Shown: piece after piece, positions 7,814-16,279 of the stretch
Numbering within the stretch: the stretch's first letter is position 1
Layout: each line of letters starts with the position of its first letter
NCBI RefSeq assembly: GCF_024807945.1
Contig: NZ_JANUFD010000012.1
Location: 174,947 to 238,946, forward strand
DNA length: 64,000 nucleotides
Reading direction: 5' to 3'
Source of the DNA: Pseudomonas sp. JUb42
GTDB lineage: Bacteria; Pseudomonadota; Gammaproteobacteria; Pseudomonadales; Pseudomonadaceae
Notes under the pieces: generated by a model
Told to the model about the DNA's origin: nothing
Databases searched by the model: none
What the model saw: the letters and a program-made list of their open reading frames with translations, nothing else
Program-made: the position numbers and the translations under genes

Positions 7814-8089
7814 AGCCTCGTTAGGGGTTTTCTCACACCTTTCAAAGGCTAGGATAGCTTCTAGCGACTCGGAAGCGCTATGGAAGGTGATACGGCTGTT
7901 CCGCTTATATCTTGTGCCCGCTATTCCTATTTAAGATGACGGACTCAATGGATATTCCGTCGGCATCCATTTTGGGATCGGCGCCGGCCTCAGTATGGAT
8001 TGCTCCTGCCTAGCGAAAAACTCGGAAGCCTGTGGCTAGCGCGTACACAAAAGCTTGTCTGAACACATCTCCTGACTACCTTTTCATGG

Positions 8090-9286
8090 CTACGAAGCAG
8101 GGACGGGGGCCTTTACTACATTCCAATACGGCTGTGCCGACTGGATATGTCGGCTGGCCCTCTGAATTGCCGGTCTCGACTCATCATCCAGATACCAGTA
8201 GCAGTAGGTGATGGCGCGGGTGATCGCTACATAGGCCGTACGGAGTGCTTCCTCGCCCTGCGCGGTGTCATATCCACACGGATCACCTATTCGATTCAGA
8301 GCAGCCTGCGCGTATAGGTCGTTCTTTGAGGGCGAGGAAGTTTTCAGGTCACAGTCACCGAGTAGAAATACAGCCTTTGCTTGGAGACCCTTGGCTGAAT
8401 GGTAGGTAAGAAATTTTATCTGGTTTGAGCGTTTCTCCATCCTTGCCCTATCAAGCAAGTCCTCAAGTTCGTCGCGTGCCTCATCCTTGACGGAGTTTGA
8501 GCGCGTGAGGACGAGTATCGAGTCTCCGGCGTGGTAATGTCGTTCAACGTCAGCAGCGATTTGCTTCCAGTTCAGTTCCCGGACTTCAACTGGCACTTGG
8601 TGCCCCATTACGGAATTGTTTTTCGCAACCCCTTGCTTGTTGGGAACGCCTCCAGGGGTGCGTTTGACAATTTCCTCTGCTGCATCAATCACCATCTGAT
8701 GGGAGCGATGGTTCTCTTGCATGAGCACCTGATTCGGCTCAGGCGACTCGAACACCTTGTCAAAATCGATGAGGTAGTGAGGAGAGCTACCTCGCCAGCC
8801 GTAGATACTCTGCCAGTCATCACCTACTGCCATAAGCGAAGCGTAGGCTGGTGAACCGTTGGTGGGAACTGTCAAATTGCGCCTTTCGATCTCGGCGAAG
8901 GTCGCACGAATCCACGATATAGTGTTGGCACCGACATCCTGAAACTCGTCAACAAGCAGAGTCGTCATGGGTTTTAGCACGCCCTGTGAGAGCGCTTTGA
9001 GATTGTGCGGCTTACGCTCGCTGAAGATGGCGAACATGGTATTGAACGTCATTACCGGCGGGGTCATGTTGAACAGCATGCGGGTAAAATCATTCCAGTA
9101 GATTGCCAACGCATGGAAGAAATCTCGATCCACATCGCCCTTTGGCAAGCGCATCGCCCGGATGGCTTCGAAGACGTCCAAGCCCAGATTTTCCATATAC
9201 GACGCAGCGCTGTAGAAAGCTTCGGTGATGTACTGAGGAGAAATGTCACCTTCGATCTTGTAGGTGAATTTAGGGCAGGTGTTCAC
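8090..9286 (-). pseudogene. UvrD/Rep-like superfamily 1 helicase lacking its N-terminus
   Basis: The 398-residue frame holds helicase motif II (TLLVDEFQDV), III (AVGDDWQSIYGWRG), V (TYHSAKGLQAKAV) and VI (RTAYVAITRA). It has no Q-motif and no Walker A GxGKT, which should lie 100-250 residues further upstream. An in-frame stop lies immediately 5' of the GTG at 9286 (bases 9290-9292), and the DNA beyond belongs to an unrelated phage-gene fragment reading the other way. Without Walker A it cannot bind ATP normally, so it is most likely a deletion remnant. Full-length relatives are repair or defence-associated helicases. Confidence 0.8.
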
Positions 9287-9387
9287 TGTTCACCACAGCC
9301 TAACGAAGCTGCGGGCGATATCTCGTTTTACAAGGGTAGACGGTCGGTAAGATTCAGATTTACGAAGAATCACGGGTATCAGCCTAG

Positions 9388-9732
9388 GCTGCTGACTCCG
9401 CCATTGCCCACCTCGCGCCCGACCGGAAACCACCTGAAGTCGGCAGTACCCCTCCAGCATTTTTGGCGTGGGGCTACAGCGGCGATCCTGACGCGCCGAC
9501 GTTCACGCCTTCGGTACTGGCCTGGACCGCTGGCGCACCGGATGGGCGCGCCGTGATGACACCGAAGGAAGAAGCCGAGTACGACGCGATGTACGCGAAG
9601 GGCGGGAGAGACTCGGTGTACGCCAACCGGTTCGGCAAGATCTGCCATTCATTCGTCACCGACGGCCGCATCCAGTATCTGGGCGATTGCACGCACGGCC
9701 TGGACGGGCAGGCCGCCGAGGTGCCTGAGTGA
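9388..9732 (+). pseudogene. Phage protein fragment (DUF6527-like), 5' truncated
   Basis: The frame opens after a TAG at 9385-9387 and has no ATG; only a TTG at 9463 could serve. The text AWGYSGDPDAPTFTPSVL followed by CHSFVTDGRIQYLGDCTHGL and GQAAEVPE is a common small tailed-phage protein pattern (usual form: WNGD..PTFSPS..., CHSF..DG.I.FL.DC.H.L.G). The N-terminal zinc-site part seen in intact relatives is missing. It abuts the truncated helicase at about 9.29-9.39 kb, so the junction looks like a deletion scar in a former prophage. Confidence 0.6.
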
Positions 9733-9823
9733 TATCGGTCATAGGGTGACTTATAAGGCTGGATGGCAAAATTACTGATGTTATGATGTCAAGTAGACAT
9801 TATGTTGATAAAGGGAATTACCT

Positions 9824-10417
9824 ATGCGTTGGATCGCTTTTTTGTTCACCCTTTTGTTTCTTAGCGCGTGCTCTGGGCTTTCGCCATATTCGTCAGTGAC
9901 GCCAGTTGATCAGGCCATTAAAGCTTGTGGGCTTGGCTATTCAACTGAAGCTGGCGCCGTGTTCAAAGGCGCATACCAAGTCGCTAACACGGATACAGAC
10001 AAATCCCAAGGAGTCGATTTTACAGCAAAAATGCAGGAGTCGTTAAATACACAGGTCGGCTCGATACTGACAACCAAAGAGGTCGCGGGCCGAATGGAGT
10101 CGAAGGATCTTGCCGCTGTCATTACAGGTACTCAGACTTGTGTCGTGAATCTGACAGCTGCCTACAGACCTAATACGCGCAGTGACCTAGTAAACCTTTG
10201 CGTCAAAGACCTTCAGAAAAGGATATCCGGTGCTGGATCGTCGCAATCTACAGCTAGCATCAGGGACTGGATTGTTGAAGGTCAAAGCAATGTCGGCGGC
10301 GTTGACCGTTTGAAGGTAAATGCGAGGTATTACGAATTTTCAGGTTCTTCTCAGCCTGTTAGCTTTTATTGCTTGGTCAGAAATGGCTCTTATGAAGATC
10401 TGGAGATTATTAAGTAA
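9824..10417 (+). CDS. Hypothetical lipoprotein
   Basis: A 197-residue protein with a classic lipoprotein signal: a basic start, hydrophobic core FLFTLLFL, and lipobox LSAC with the lipidated Cys at residue 16. The mature part has four further Cys residues (in IKACG, TQTCV, NLCVK and FYCLV) that could form disulfides. I recognise no domain. AAGGGAA precedes the ATG. It lies between a phage-gene remnant and the tRNA attachment-site remnant, and is probably island cargo. Confidence 0.75.
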   Translation: MRWIAFLFTLLFLSACSGLSPYSSVTPVDQAIKACGLGYSTEAGAVFKGAYQVANTDTDKSQGVDFTAKMQESLNTQVGSILTTKEVAGRMESKDLAAVITGTQTCVVNLTAAYRPNTRSDLVNLCVKDLQKRISGAGSSQSTASIRDWIVEGQSNVGGVDRLKVNARYYEFSGSSQPVSFYCLVRNGSYEDLEIIK

Positions 10418-10866
10418 TGACGCCTGACTGAGGGAAGTTGCGGCAGCCTCCATTTTAGCTACACGGGGCTCCTTGCCGGGGGGCTTCTGCTCTTCGGACA
10501 ATTCGGCTCTCAGCTCCGTTGCTGGTATAGGCGGGAATCTCGTACCACTTTTTGTACCAAATGAGATTTTTTGGGGGATTTCAGGGGGGGAAAGCACCCC
10601 TCCAGCCCTTTAAAAGCCCCTTTTCTAATACTCCTGCTAATCCGCACATTTATCTGAGTCCTGTGTGACTCGATGGAAGAAAGGGTGACGGTTGGGATTG
10701 GGAATTGTGTGTCGGCAGGACGCCGGGGGAGGGGTGCGAGCTTGCGCAAAACCTGCGCTGGAGATCGCGTGTTTTCGTTTGCGTAACCACAATAAAACGG
10801 ATTATTTGGCTTGCTCGGATGTCTATGTATTTCAATTAAATCATAGGGTTATGTGAGTCTTGACGG
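10418..10866. other. 449-base non-coding end of the island
   Basis: No gene recognised. A GTACC direct repeat at about 10542-10559 (GTACC-ACTTTTT-GTACC) and the A/T-rich text after it resemble arm-type DNA near phage integrase genes, but no integrase is present. The position, just inside the tRNA remnant, is where one would be expected. Confidence 0.35.
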
Positions 10867-10915
10867 TAGCATGGGGTGCTAGGGGTCGAGTGTTCGAATC
10901 ACTCCGTCCCGACCA
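10867..10915 (+). other. 3' half of tRNA-Pro(GGG), probable attachment site remnant
   Basis: The 49 bases start inside the anticodon stem (TAGC-ATGGGGT-GCTA, anticodon GGG). They continue with the variable loop AGGGGTCG, a T-arm (GAGTG-TTCGAAT-CACTC), the 3' acceptor strand CGTCCCG, discriminator A and an encoded CCA. The 5' acceptor strand (expected CGGGACG), D-arm and first half of the anticodon arm are absent; the preceding bases do not fit. Tyrosine integrases often leave such 3' tRNA halves at one end of an element. It therefore marks the right end of the 4.6-10.9 kb island; the complete tRNA should lie elsewhere. Confidence 0.85.
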
Positions 10916-10931
10916 TATTTTTCAGTGACTT

Positions 10932-10959
10932 AGCCCAATCTTTTCAGGTTGGGCTTTTT
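10932..10959 (+). terminator. Rho-independent terminator after the tRNA-Pro remnant
   Basis: AGCCCAA at 10932-10938 pairs with TTGGGCT at 10949-10955, followed by TTTTT. It is probably the original terminator of the tRNA gene, carried with its 3' half. Confidence 0.85.
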
Positions 10960-10983
10960 CATGGGCGGGCGTTTTGCGGGACT

Positions 10984-11388
10984 TCATTCTGCGACCCAAT
11001 CCTCGACCCTGAGGCCAGGTACCCGATCAAATTCGCGACGATTATTGGTGGCTAGAATCAGTCCCTGTGAGCGAGCATGCCCGGCAATCATCTGGTCGTA
11101 GGGGCCACTAGGCGTTCCAGCTCTGGCCAGTTCAGCGCGCAGTTGGCCGGTATGTGCCGCTGCCTCCTGATCGTATTTCAGAACTTCCAGGCGAGCCGCA
11201 AACCCTTCGACGTCTGCCAGATTTCGTTCAGGATTTGCGGACTTTTCGGCTCCGTAGATCATTTCCATGAGCGTGACTGCGCTGATGCACATCTGCCCAT
11301 GATGTCGTTTGAAAACCTCACGCACCGGCTGTGGTCGATTTTTGATGGTGAAGATGCAGATATGGGTATCGAGCATGAACTTGAGCAT
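10984..11388 (-). CDS. vapC: VapC-type PIN-domain toxin (ribonuclease)
   Basis: A 134-residue PIN domain. Acidic residues sit in MLDTHICIF (Asp7), AVTLMEMIYG (Glu) and GPYDQMIAGHA (Asp), and the typical C-terminal text is LATNNRREFDRVPGLRVEDW. VapC toxins cleave tRNA or rRNA when released from the antitoxin. The start codon overlaps the vapB stop by one base (TGATG), so the pair is co-translated. It lies just outside the tRNA-Pro attachment remnant. Confidence 0.93.
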   Translation of the reverse strand: MLKFMLDTHICIFTIKNRPQPVREVFKRHHGQMCISAVTLMEMIYGAEKSANPERNLADVEGFAARLEVLKYDQEAAAHTGQLRAELARAGTPSGPYDQMIAGHARSQGLILATNNRREFDRVPGLRVEDWVAE

Positions 11389-11618
11389 CAGAAGGCTTCA
11401 CGCTCCTGATCGGCGGGTTGCTCACGCTCGACCATGAAGTCAGCGGTAACGCCTTCGCCATCAAACCAGCTATCCCATGATTCACCGGCAGGCGTGATGA
11501 TTCTGGTGCGACCGACCACGACCACATCAACGCGCTTCACATCGTCGGGTAGGGCGACAGCTTTAGGCAGACGTACTGCCTGGCTGCGATTGCTCTGAAA
11601 TACGGAACCTTGTTCCAT
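11388..11618 (-). CDS. vapB: VapB-type antitoxin (AbrB/SpoVT swapped-hairpin)
   Basis: A 76-residue protein beginning MEQGSVFQSNRSQAVRLPKA, the typical AbrB-like DNA-binding start of VapB. VVVVGRTRIITP follows, then a C-terminal toxin-binding tail with DSWF. The frame is open to 12056, but the ATG at 11618 begins exactly at the conserved start and has GAGAGG upstream. It should bind and inhibit VapC and repress its own promoter. Confidence 0.92.
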   Translation of the reverse strand: MEQGSVFQSNRSQAVRLPKAVALPDDVKRVDVVVVGRTRIITPAGESWDSWFDGEGVTADFMVEREQPADQEREAF

Positions 11619-12001
11619 GATGAACCTCTCGGGTGACTCAAATGTAGGTTTTATCGCAGCGCCGGATCGGGATATGTTAATGGAATATACATTAGAGGTT
11701 TGATGATGTGTGAGCGATGGTTGCGACGGCTGGCAGGGACTTTTCAGGGCCGCGCCGGAGGGACTTTTGCGGGTAATTGCTGTTTTCGGTTCACCACAAT
11801 CAGGCATCGTTTGCAGTGGGCGCCTGTCTATGTTGCAGTTATTAGCGGGTTTTGCACCCCGCGCCATGCATGGGGTGCTCTTTTTCATTAGCGTTGATGC
11901 CAGAACGAAAAAGCCCGGCGCTGGGGCGGGTATTGATCTGCAACAAATCGGCGTAGGGTTGTCTATTCTTGATGAAACTATTGGCCAGCAGAGGACGCAC
12001 G
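11619..12001. other. Intergenic region between vapB and the DUF1652 gene
   Basis: It should hold the vapBC promoter (leftward) and that of DUF1652. Frames at 11700-12036 on both strands have no recognisable domains and overlap each other. A minus-strand GCCC-loop-GGGC followed by five T (11908-11927) could terminate leftward transcription. The first of two related repeats is at 11905-11938. Confidence 0.45.
11905..11938. repeat. Repeat copy A flanking the DUF1652 gene
   Basis: ACGAAAAAGCCCGGCGCTGG continuing to 11938 (ending TTGATC) resembles copy B at 12267-12299 in the same orientation, with roughly 80 per cent identity by eye. The core can fold as a short GC hairpin with a T-run on the minus strand. 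Confidence 0.6.
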
Positions 12002-12259
12002 ATGCATTCAAAACTAGATATTCAGCGAGTTCTTGAAACAGCGTTTTTACCCTCAAGGTGCGAATGCATCATCGGTGCGAACGACAGCTTCTCGGTGAAA
12101 CTCATCAATCCCGAATCAGGTGATATCGAGCTGTATGTAGCAAACATGCCTTTGTCTGAGCTTACTACCAGTAGATCCATAGCCAAGTTGGTGCTCTCGC
12201 TGAGAGAGCAGAGAGACCTCATGAGTAATATGGAGTTATCCATGAAGCGAATGGGGTAG
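12002..12259 (+). CDS. DUF1652-family small protein
   Basis: An 85-residue protein of a family found almost only in Pseudomonas. The conserved pattern is visible: L-x-I-x-x-V-x-E-x-AFLPSRCEC near the start, then INPESGDIELYV, and LTTSRSIAKLVLSLREQ. The ATG at 12002 follows AGAGGA; the longer frame from 11969 adds eleven residues absent from the family pattern. Function is unknown. It is flanked by two copies of a ~33-base repeat. Confidence 0.85.
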   Translation: MHSKLDIQRVLETAFLPSRCECIIGANDSFSVKLINPESGDIELYVANMPLSELTTSRSIAKLVLSLREQRDLMSNMELSMKRMG

Positions 12260-12580
12260 GGCAGGTACGAAAAGCCTGGCGCTGGGCCGGGGTTGGATCA
12301 TGATAGAAAGTTGACTCAATCCGTTCTGGGCCAGAGCGATATATCTTCTACGCGGCTAAAGCCCTGCCCTGACTGAAATATTCCGCGAACCAGGCGATCA
12401 GCAGGCACCTCGAGAAATATCACTTTCGCATACCTCGGCAGGACGCCGGAGGGCGTGACTGTGCGTGACTCTCCCAGGAGACCGCTGACAAGTAAATGCA
12501 GTAAAAAAGCCCGATCATCCTGAGCTGGACTGTCCAGCAGTAGTGCTACCTTCTACGCTGCAATCTCAGGAGCCTGCTGG
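12260..12580. other. Intergenic region after the DUF1652 gene
   Basis: It holds repeat copy B (12267-12299) and otherwise no gene. An AGGAG at 12569-12573 is the ribosome site of the next gene. Confidence 0.45.
12267..12299. repeat. Repeat copy B flanking the DUF1652 gene
   Basis: ACGAAAAGCCTGGCGCTGGG continuing to TTGGATC at 12299 is the second copy of the element at 11905-11938, same orientation, with small differences. The pair brackets the DUF1652 gene. Confidence 0.6.
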
Positions 12581-13213
12581 ATGAATCGCCAACGCCCCCC
12601 TCACCTTGTGGCAACGCCGTCAGCTGCGGCAAATGTTGAAAATCCTGCTTCCCACCCACCTGTATGGCACTACGGCCCGAGCATATCGGTCGTTGGCAGC
12701 AATGGCCTGGGCATTTTTGGTTTCTACCTTGCGCTGCTTTTGCTTGTGCCGGGCTACGGGCTGGCGATGATGCTCATCAACGGACTTGAAGCGATACATG
12801 GTGTGCCGGCCAGTCATGAGTCGAGCCTCACGGGCTCGCCGCTTATCCTGTTCCTGCTTGGCATTGCAGTGCTCATTGCTGTGTTCTTCGCGTGGATGGC
12901 CTCTGAGCCTCAAGTGCAGGCCTTCACGTTCGACGAAAGCCAGCAACTGCTTACCCTGACGGTTACCCGTCGCGGCCGCAAACCCGTCGAAGTGCGTGTG
13001 CCCTTTAGCGACATCAGTTACATCCGTCCCTACGTTGTTGCGGCATTTGACCGGCATGGTCACTTCCGTGTCGTGTATCAGGGGCACAAGGGCAAGGTGT
13101 TCGAATATCAATTGGGTGACGGCACCTCTCTGCAGGAAATGGAGTTTCACGCTGCGTGGTTGCGGGGAATATTCGGGAAGCGGATGCACGAACTGTTGAA
13201 TCTGGACAAATGA
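12581..13213 (+). CDS. Hypothetical two-TM membrane protein
   Basis: A 210-residue protein with two predicted transmembrane helices, about residues 45-68 (GIFGFYLALLLLVPGYGLAMML) and 87-107 (LILFLLGIAVLIAVFFAWMA). The cytoplasmic C-terminal part (about 110-210) is beta-rich (VQAFTFDESQQLLTLTVTRRG, VPFSDISYIRPYV) and looks PH-like. AGGAG precedes the ATG. I recognise no named family and the neighbours give no clue to function. Confidence 0.78.
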   Translation: MNRQRPPHLVATPSAAANVENPASHPPVWHYGPSISVVGSNGLGIFGFYLALLLLVPGYGLAMMLINGLEAIHGVPASHESSLTGSPLILFLLGIAVLIAVFFAWMASEPQVQAFTFDESQQLLTLTVTRRGRKPVEVRVPFSDISYIRPYVVAAFDRHGHFRVVYQGHKGKVFEYQLGDGTSLQEMEFHAAWLRGIFGKRMHELLNLDK

Positions 13214-13387
13214 AAGAAACACGTTCTGCCAGCGCTGGCTCGCAACTGGCGTGATCATGCTGTACACCTTGATGCTGCAGCTGTAACAGACTGCTTGTAT
13301 GCTTGCACCGCGACAAACGTGGCCGCAGTGAGTGCCGACGTTCGAATGATGACTGGAATGGAAACCGGGCTTCCTTAAGGTGCTGAC

Positions 13388-14884
13388 TTGAAGCGTGATA
13401 CCCGCCTTTTAATGCTCTTGCTCTTTGTGATCGGCTGTTCCCTGACTTCACTGACGATCTGGAAAGTCCTCTCGTCCCGCGACCGAGCGCTGGCGGAGGT
13501 GAACGTTCATGGCCTGAACCTGACTCAGGCGCTTGGCACTTACACTGAAGGCATCGTCCGGCAAAGCTCGCTGCTGTTGCTCGGACTGGTCGAACGTCTG
13601 GAAAACGAAGGCAGTGGCCCCGTGCAAATCCAGCGAATCCGTGCGCTGATTGACAGGCAGCAGCCACTGATGCCGCAACTCAGTGGTATCACTGTCTATG
13701 ACAATCAGGGTCACTGGCTGATGTCCTCCAACCGGCCGATTCCGGTGGGCGCCAACAGCCGCGATCGTGCCTATTTCACTCATCATCGTGACAATCCCGA
13801 CCGTGAGCCGTTTATTGGCCCGCCGATCCGGAGCCGTTCGAATTCGGAGTGGGTGGTCACCATCAGCCGCCGTTTCAATGATGCCCGAGGCGAGTTCGCC
13901 GGGGTGGTGGCCGTGACGCTGGGCGTGGAAAACTTCCTGCGCGTGTTCGGTAAACTCGATGTAGGACAGGATGGCGCAATCGGCTTGTCCTTCACCGATG
14001 GCACGCTGCTGGTGCGCTATCCCTTTCGCGAACAGGACATGGCGCGCAACTTTTCCCAAACGCCAATTTACGCCAAGTATCTCGTCGATCAAACAGTCGG
14101 CACCGCCTCGTTCACCTCCAGTCTGGACGGCGTGGAGCGGCTTTATGCTTTCCGTAAAAGCGAAACCTTGCCACTGATCACTACCGTTGCGCTGGGCAAG
14201 GATGAAGCCCTCACCGCATGGCGTATCGAGGCGTTGCTGTCGGCTGTGGTGGTGACGGGGCTGCTGGGGTTGACCGGGCTGATTGGCTGGTTCCTGCTTG
14301 TGGATATACGTCGGCGAACCCTGGCGGAAGAGGCGTTGCATGTCACCCAGCAACAGTTACTCGACTCCAACCAACAACTGGAGTTATTGGCGACGATGGA
14401 CGCGCTGACCGGCCTGGCAAACCGGCGCTGTTTCGATGAAACGCTGGCCGTGCAAGCGCGCCGGGCACAGCGCGACAGCTCAACTCTGGCCTTGCTGATG
14501 ATCGATATCGACCATTTCAAACTGTTCAATGATGCCCTCGGCCACGTTGCCGGAGACGCCTGCCTGCAGGCGGTGAGCAAGCTATTGCGGACATGCGTGC
14601 GCCGCCCCTCGGATCTGCTGGCGCGTTATGGTGGCGAGGAAATGGCAATCATCATGCCTGCCACCGATAGCGAGGGTGCGGCGGCAGTAGCGCAACTGAT
14701 TATCGACCGCCTGCAGCAGGAAAACATTACACACCCGAACAGTCCCTTCTCGCGCGTGACAATGAGTATCGGTATTGCCACGGCGGCAGGTCCGCAGTTA
14801 GAGCCGATACTTGCTTTTATCGAAGCCGCCGATCAGGCGCTATACAGGGCGAAAGCGGCGGGTCGCAATCGATATCGCCATTGA
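13388..14884 (+). CDS. Membrane diguanylate cyclase with periplasmic dCache sensor
   Basis: A 498-residue protein. TM1 is at about 7-27 and the periplasmic double-Cache domain at about 30-275, with YDNQGHWLMSS, RDRAYFTHH and the GPPIRSRSNSEW region typical of Cache sensors. TM2 is at about 279-302, a short coiled coil follows, and GGDEF spans about 330-496. The active loop reads RYGGEEM, an uncommon variant of GG(D/E)EF with the catalytic Glu kept. An inhibitory I-site RPSD lies five residues upstream. It should make c-di-GMP in response to a periplasmic ligand. The start is a TTG at 13388 behind AAGGTG; a downstream ATG at 13412 would cut into TM1. Confidence 0.9.
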   Translation: MKRDTRLLMLLLFVIGCSLTSLTIWKVLSSRDRALAEVNVHGLNLTQALGTYTEGIVRQSSLLLLGLVERLENEGSGPVQIQRIRALIDRQQPLMPQLSGITVYDNQGHWLMSSNRPIPVGANSRDRAYFTHHRDNPDREPFIGPPIRSRSNSEWVVTISRRFNDARGEFAGVVAVTLGVENFLRVFGKLDVGQDGAIGLSFTDGTLLVRYPFREQDMARNFSQTPIYAKYLVDQTVGTASFTSSLDGVERLYAFRKSETLPLITTVALGKDEALTAWRIEALLSAVVVTGLLGLTGLIGWFLLVDIRRRTLAEEALHVTQQQLLDSNQQLELLATMDALTGLANRRCFDETLAVQARRAQRDSSTLALLMIDIDHFKLFNDALGHVAGDACLQAVSKLLRTCVRRPSDLLARYGGEEMAIIMPATDSEGAAAVAQLIIDRLQQENITHPNSPFSRVTMSIGIATAAGPQLEPILAFIEAADQALYRAKAAGRNRYRH

Positions 14885-15004
14885 TCAGGCGTAGTTGGTA
14901 CTTGCCGGTAAAGCGCGTGGCATAGTCCTCGGGAGCAACCGTCAGTCGTTGACTGAGGCTGGGTTTGAATACTTCCGGTTTTATCCCGCATTGGGCAACT
15001 AGGA

Positions 15005-15241
15005 TTACCTGGATTTTTTTAGAATAAAATCAACGGTCTGTCCCACTGTCGGGATATTCTTCACCTCATCATCAGGTATCTCAATGTCGAATTCCTTTTC
15101 GATTGCCATCACGAGCTCAACTTGAGCAAGCGAGTTGGCGCCCAGATCTGTGGAGAAATTCGCTTCCTTGGTGACTTTTGATTCATCGACATTCAGCTTA
15201 TCGACAATAATTGATTTGAGTCTGTCAAACACGCTTGCCAT
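15005..15241 (-). CDS. Orphan acyl carrier protein
   Basis: A 78-residue ACP. The helix-II text DLGANSLAQVELVMAIEKEF contains the Ser that carries 4'-phosphopantetheine, and the EIPDDE segment follows. Housekeeping AcpP has DLGADSLDTVE; here the Asp before Ser is Asn and DTV is AQV, so this is a paralogue. No fatty-acid or polyketide synthase gene is nearby. GAGGTG precedes the ATG. A role with an unlinked ketosynthase or acyltransferase is possible but not shown. Confidence 0.93.
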   Translation of the reverse strand: MASVFDRLKSIIVDKLNVDESKVTKEANFSTDLGANSLAQVELVMAIEKEFDIEIPDDEVKNIPTVGQTVDFILKKSR

Positions 15242-15434
15242 GGTGCACCTCGCCTTGCTTCGTCAATACACGCCTCGCAATGTTCCCCCTGATTACCAAC
15301 CGCGACAACTGTCAGAAATGCTAGGTTTGACTCGTAAATCAGCCTGCGCGCCGCACTTTCTGCCATTTCCCTGATCTATCTCTGTCACAACCACACCGCC
15401 CCTGGCGTGGACGCAAGAGTCAGATTGCCTGCCG

Positions 15435-16172
15435 ATGGATCGAAGATCACCTGTTCATATACCTCGGACGCTAACGCTGGCGGTACTCTTGGTGCTCAGT
15501 GCCACAGCCTGCACCCAACAAGACGGCCGTGACATTGCCCGGCAGTTCAGCAATGGCAAACCCGATGAGTTTTTCCAGACCACGGTGGATCGCGTGGCGA
15601 CGTTGGGCATGCACGACAATCTGCAGAGCCTGTATCTGCTGATGAACAAGCTGTATCTGCGCAACCCGAATCAGTGGCGGTTGTCGGGGTATACCGATGC
15701 GGTGACGGCTGCCCGGGAGATTCGTCGGGCGATTGAGCAGCGTCAGGCGCTGCCTGCGCTGGGCGATCGGCGTGATCTGGCGGCCTTGAGTTATTCCTTG
15801 AGTCCGGAGTTTCGTGGTGATCGGGTGGGTGCTTTTATCTATGCGATTGGCAGCATGTTGGTGACGGCCCATGGCGGGCGCACACAGTTTTATATGACTG
15901 ACTCGATCAATCCGCAGTTTGTCAGCAATGCCGCGCGCAATATCGAGAAGGCCACCTGGCTGCTCAGCCAGCGCCAGGATGCCAATGGCGCGCTGATGCT
16001 GTTCTCCAACGAGATATCGGAGCAGGGCAGTAATCTCAGTTTCGCCGTGGAGTTTGGCAAGATCGTCGCGCGCCTCGATTTGCTCGCGCAGATTCTCGAT
16101 GAGCGTTATCGGCGCATCGGGCTTAATTACGCACAGAGTTTGTTGCTGATGAACTTCCTGCCGGTGCAGTAG
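15435..16172 (+). CDS. Conserved hypothetical lipoprotein
   Basis: A 245-residue protein with a signal peptide (LTLAVLLVLSATAC); the lipobox Cys is near residue 26. The mature part is largely helical (LQSLYLLMNKLYLRNP, ALPALGDRRDLAALSYSL, FVSNAARNIEKATWLLS) and of no family I can name. Similar lipoproteins occur as single genes in Pseudomonas. It probably sits at the inner or outer membrane facing the periplasm. Confidence 0.8.
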   Translation: MDRRSPVHIPRTLTLAVLLVLSATACTQQDGRDIARQFSNGKPDEFFQTTVDRVATLGMHDNLQSLYLLMNKLYLRNPNQWRLSGYTDAVTAAREIRRAIEQRQALPALGDRRDLAALSYSLSPEFRGDRVGAFIYAIGSMLVTAHGGRTQFYMTDSINPQFVSNAARNIEKATWLLSQRQDANGALMLFSNEISEQGSNLSFAVEFGKIVARLDLLAQILDERYRRIGLNYAQSLLLMNFLPVQ

Positions 16173-16279
16173 CATCGTGTAATTGTGAAAAGTACCGCTT
16201 ATCCATTACGCCTGGTCATATCCCGGTACTGTTCTAGCCTTGTTTCCCTTCAATAATCATCGAATAAAAAGGGGGCAGT

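Noticed and set aside
11619..12056. Long N-terminal extension of vapB in the open frame
   Set aside because: The family-specific start MEQGSVFQS with a ribosome site at 11618 shows where the antitoxin begins.
14885..15004. Short leftward text that could be a coding fragment between the cyclase and ACP genes
   Set aside because: About 35 residues look protein-like, but there is no start, no family and no continuation.
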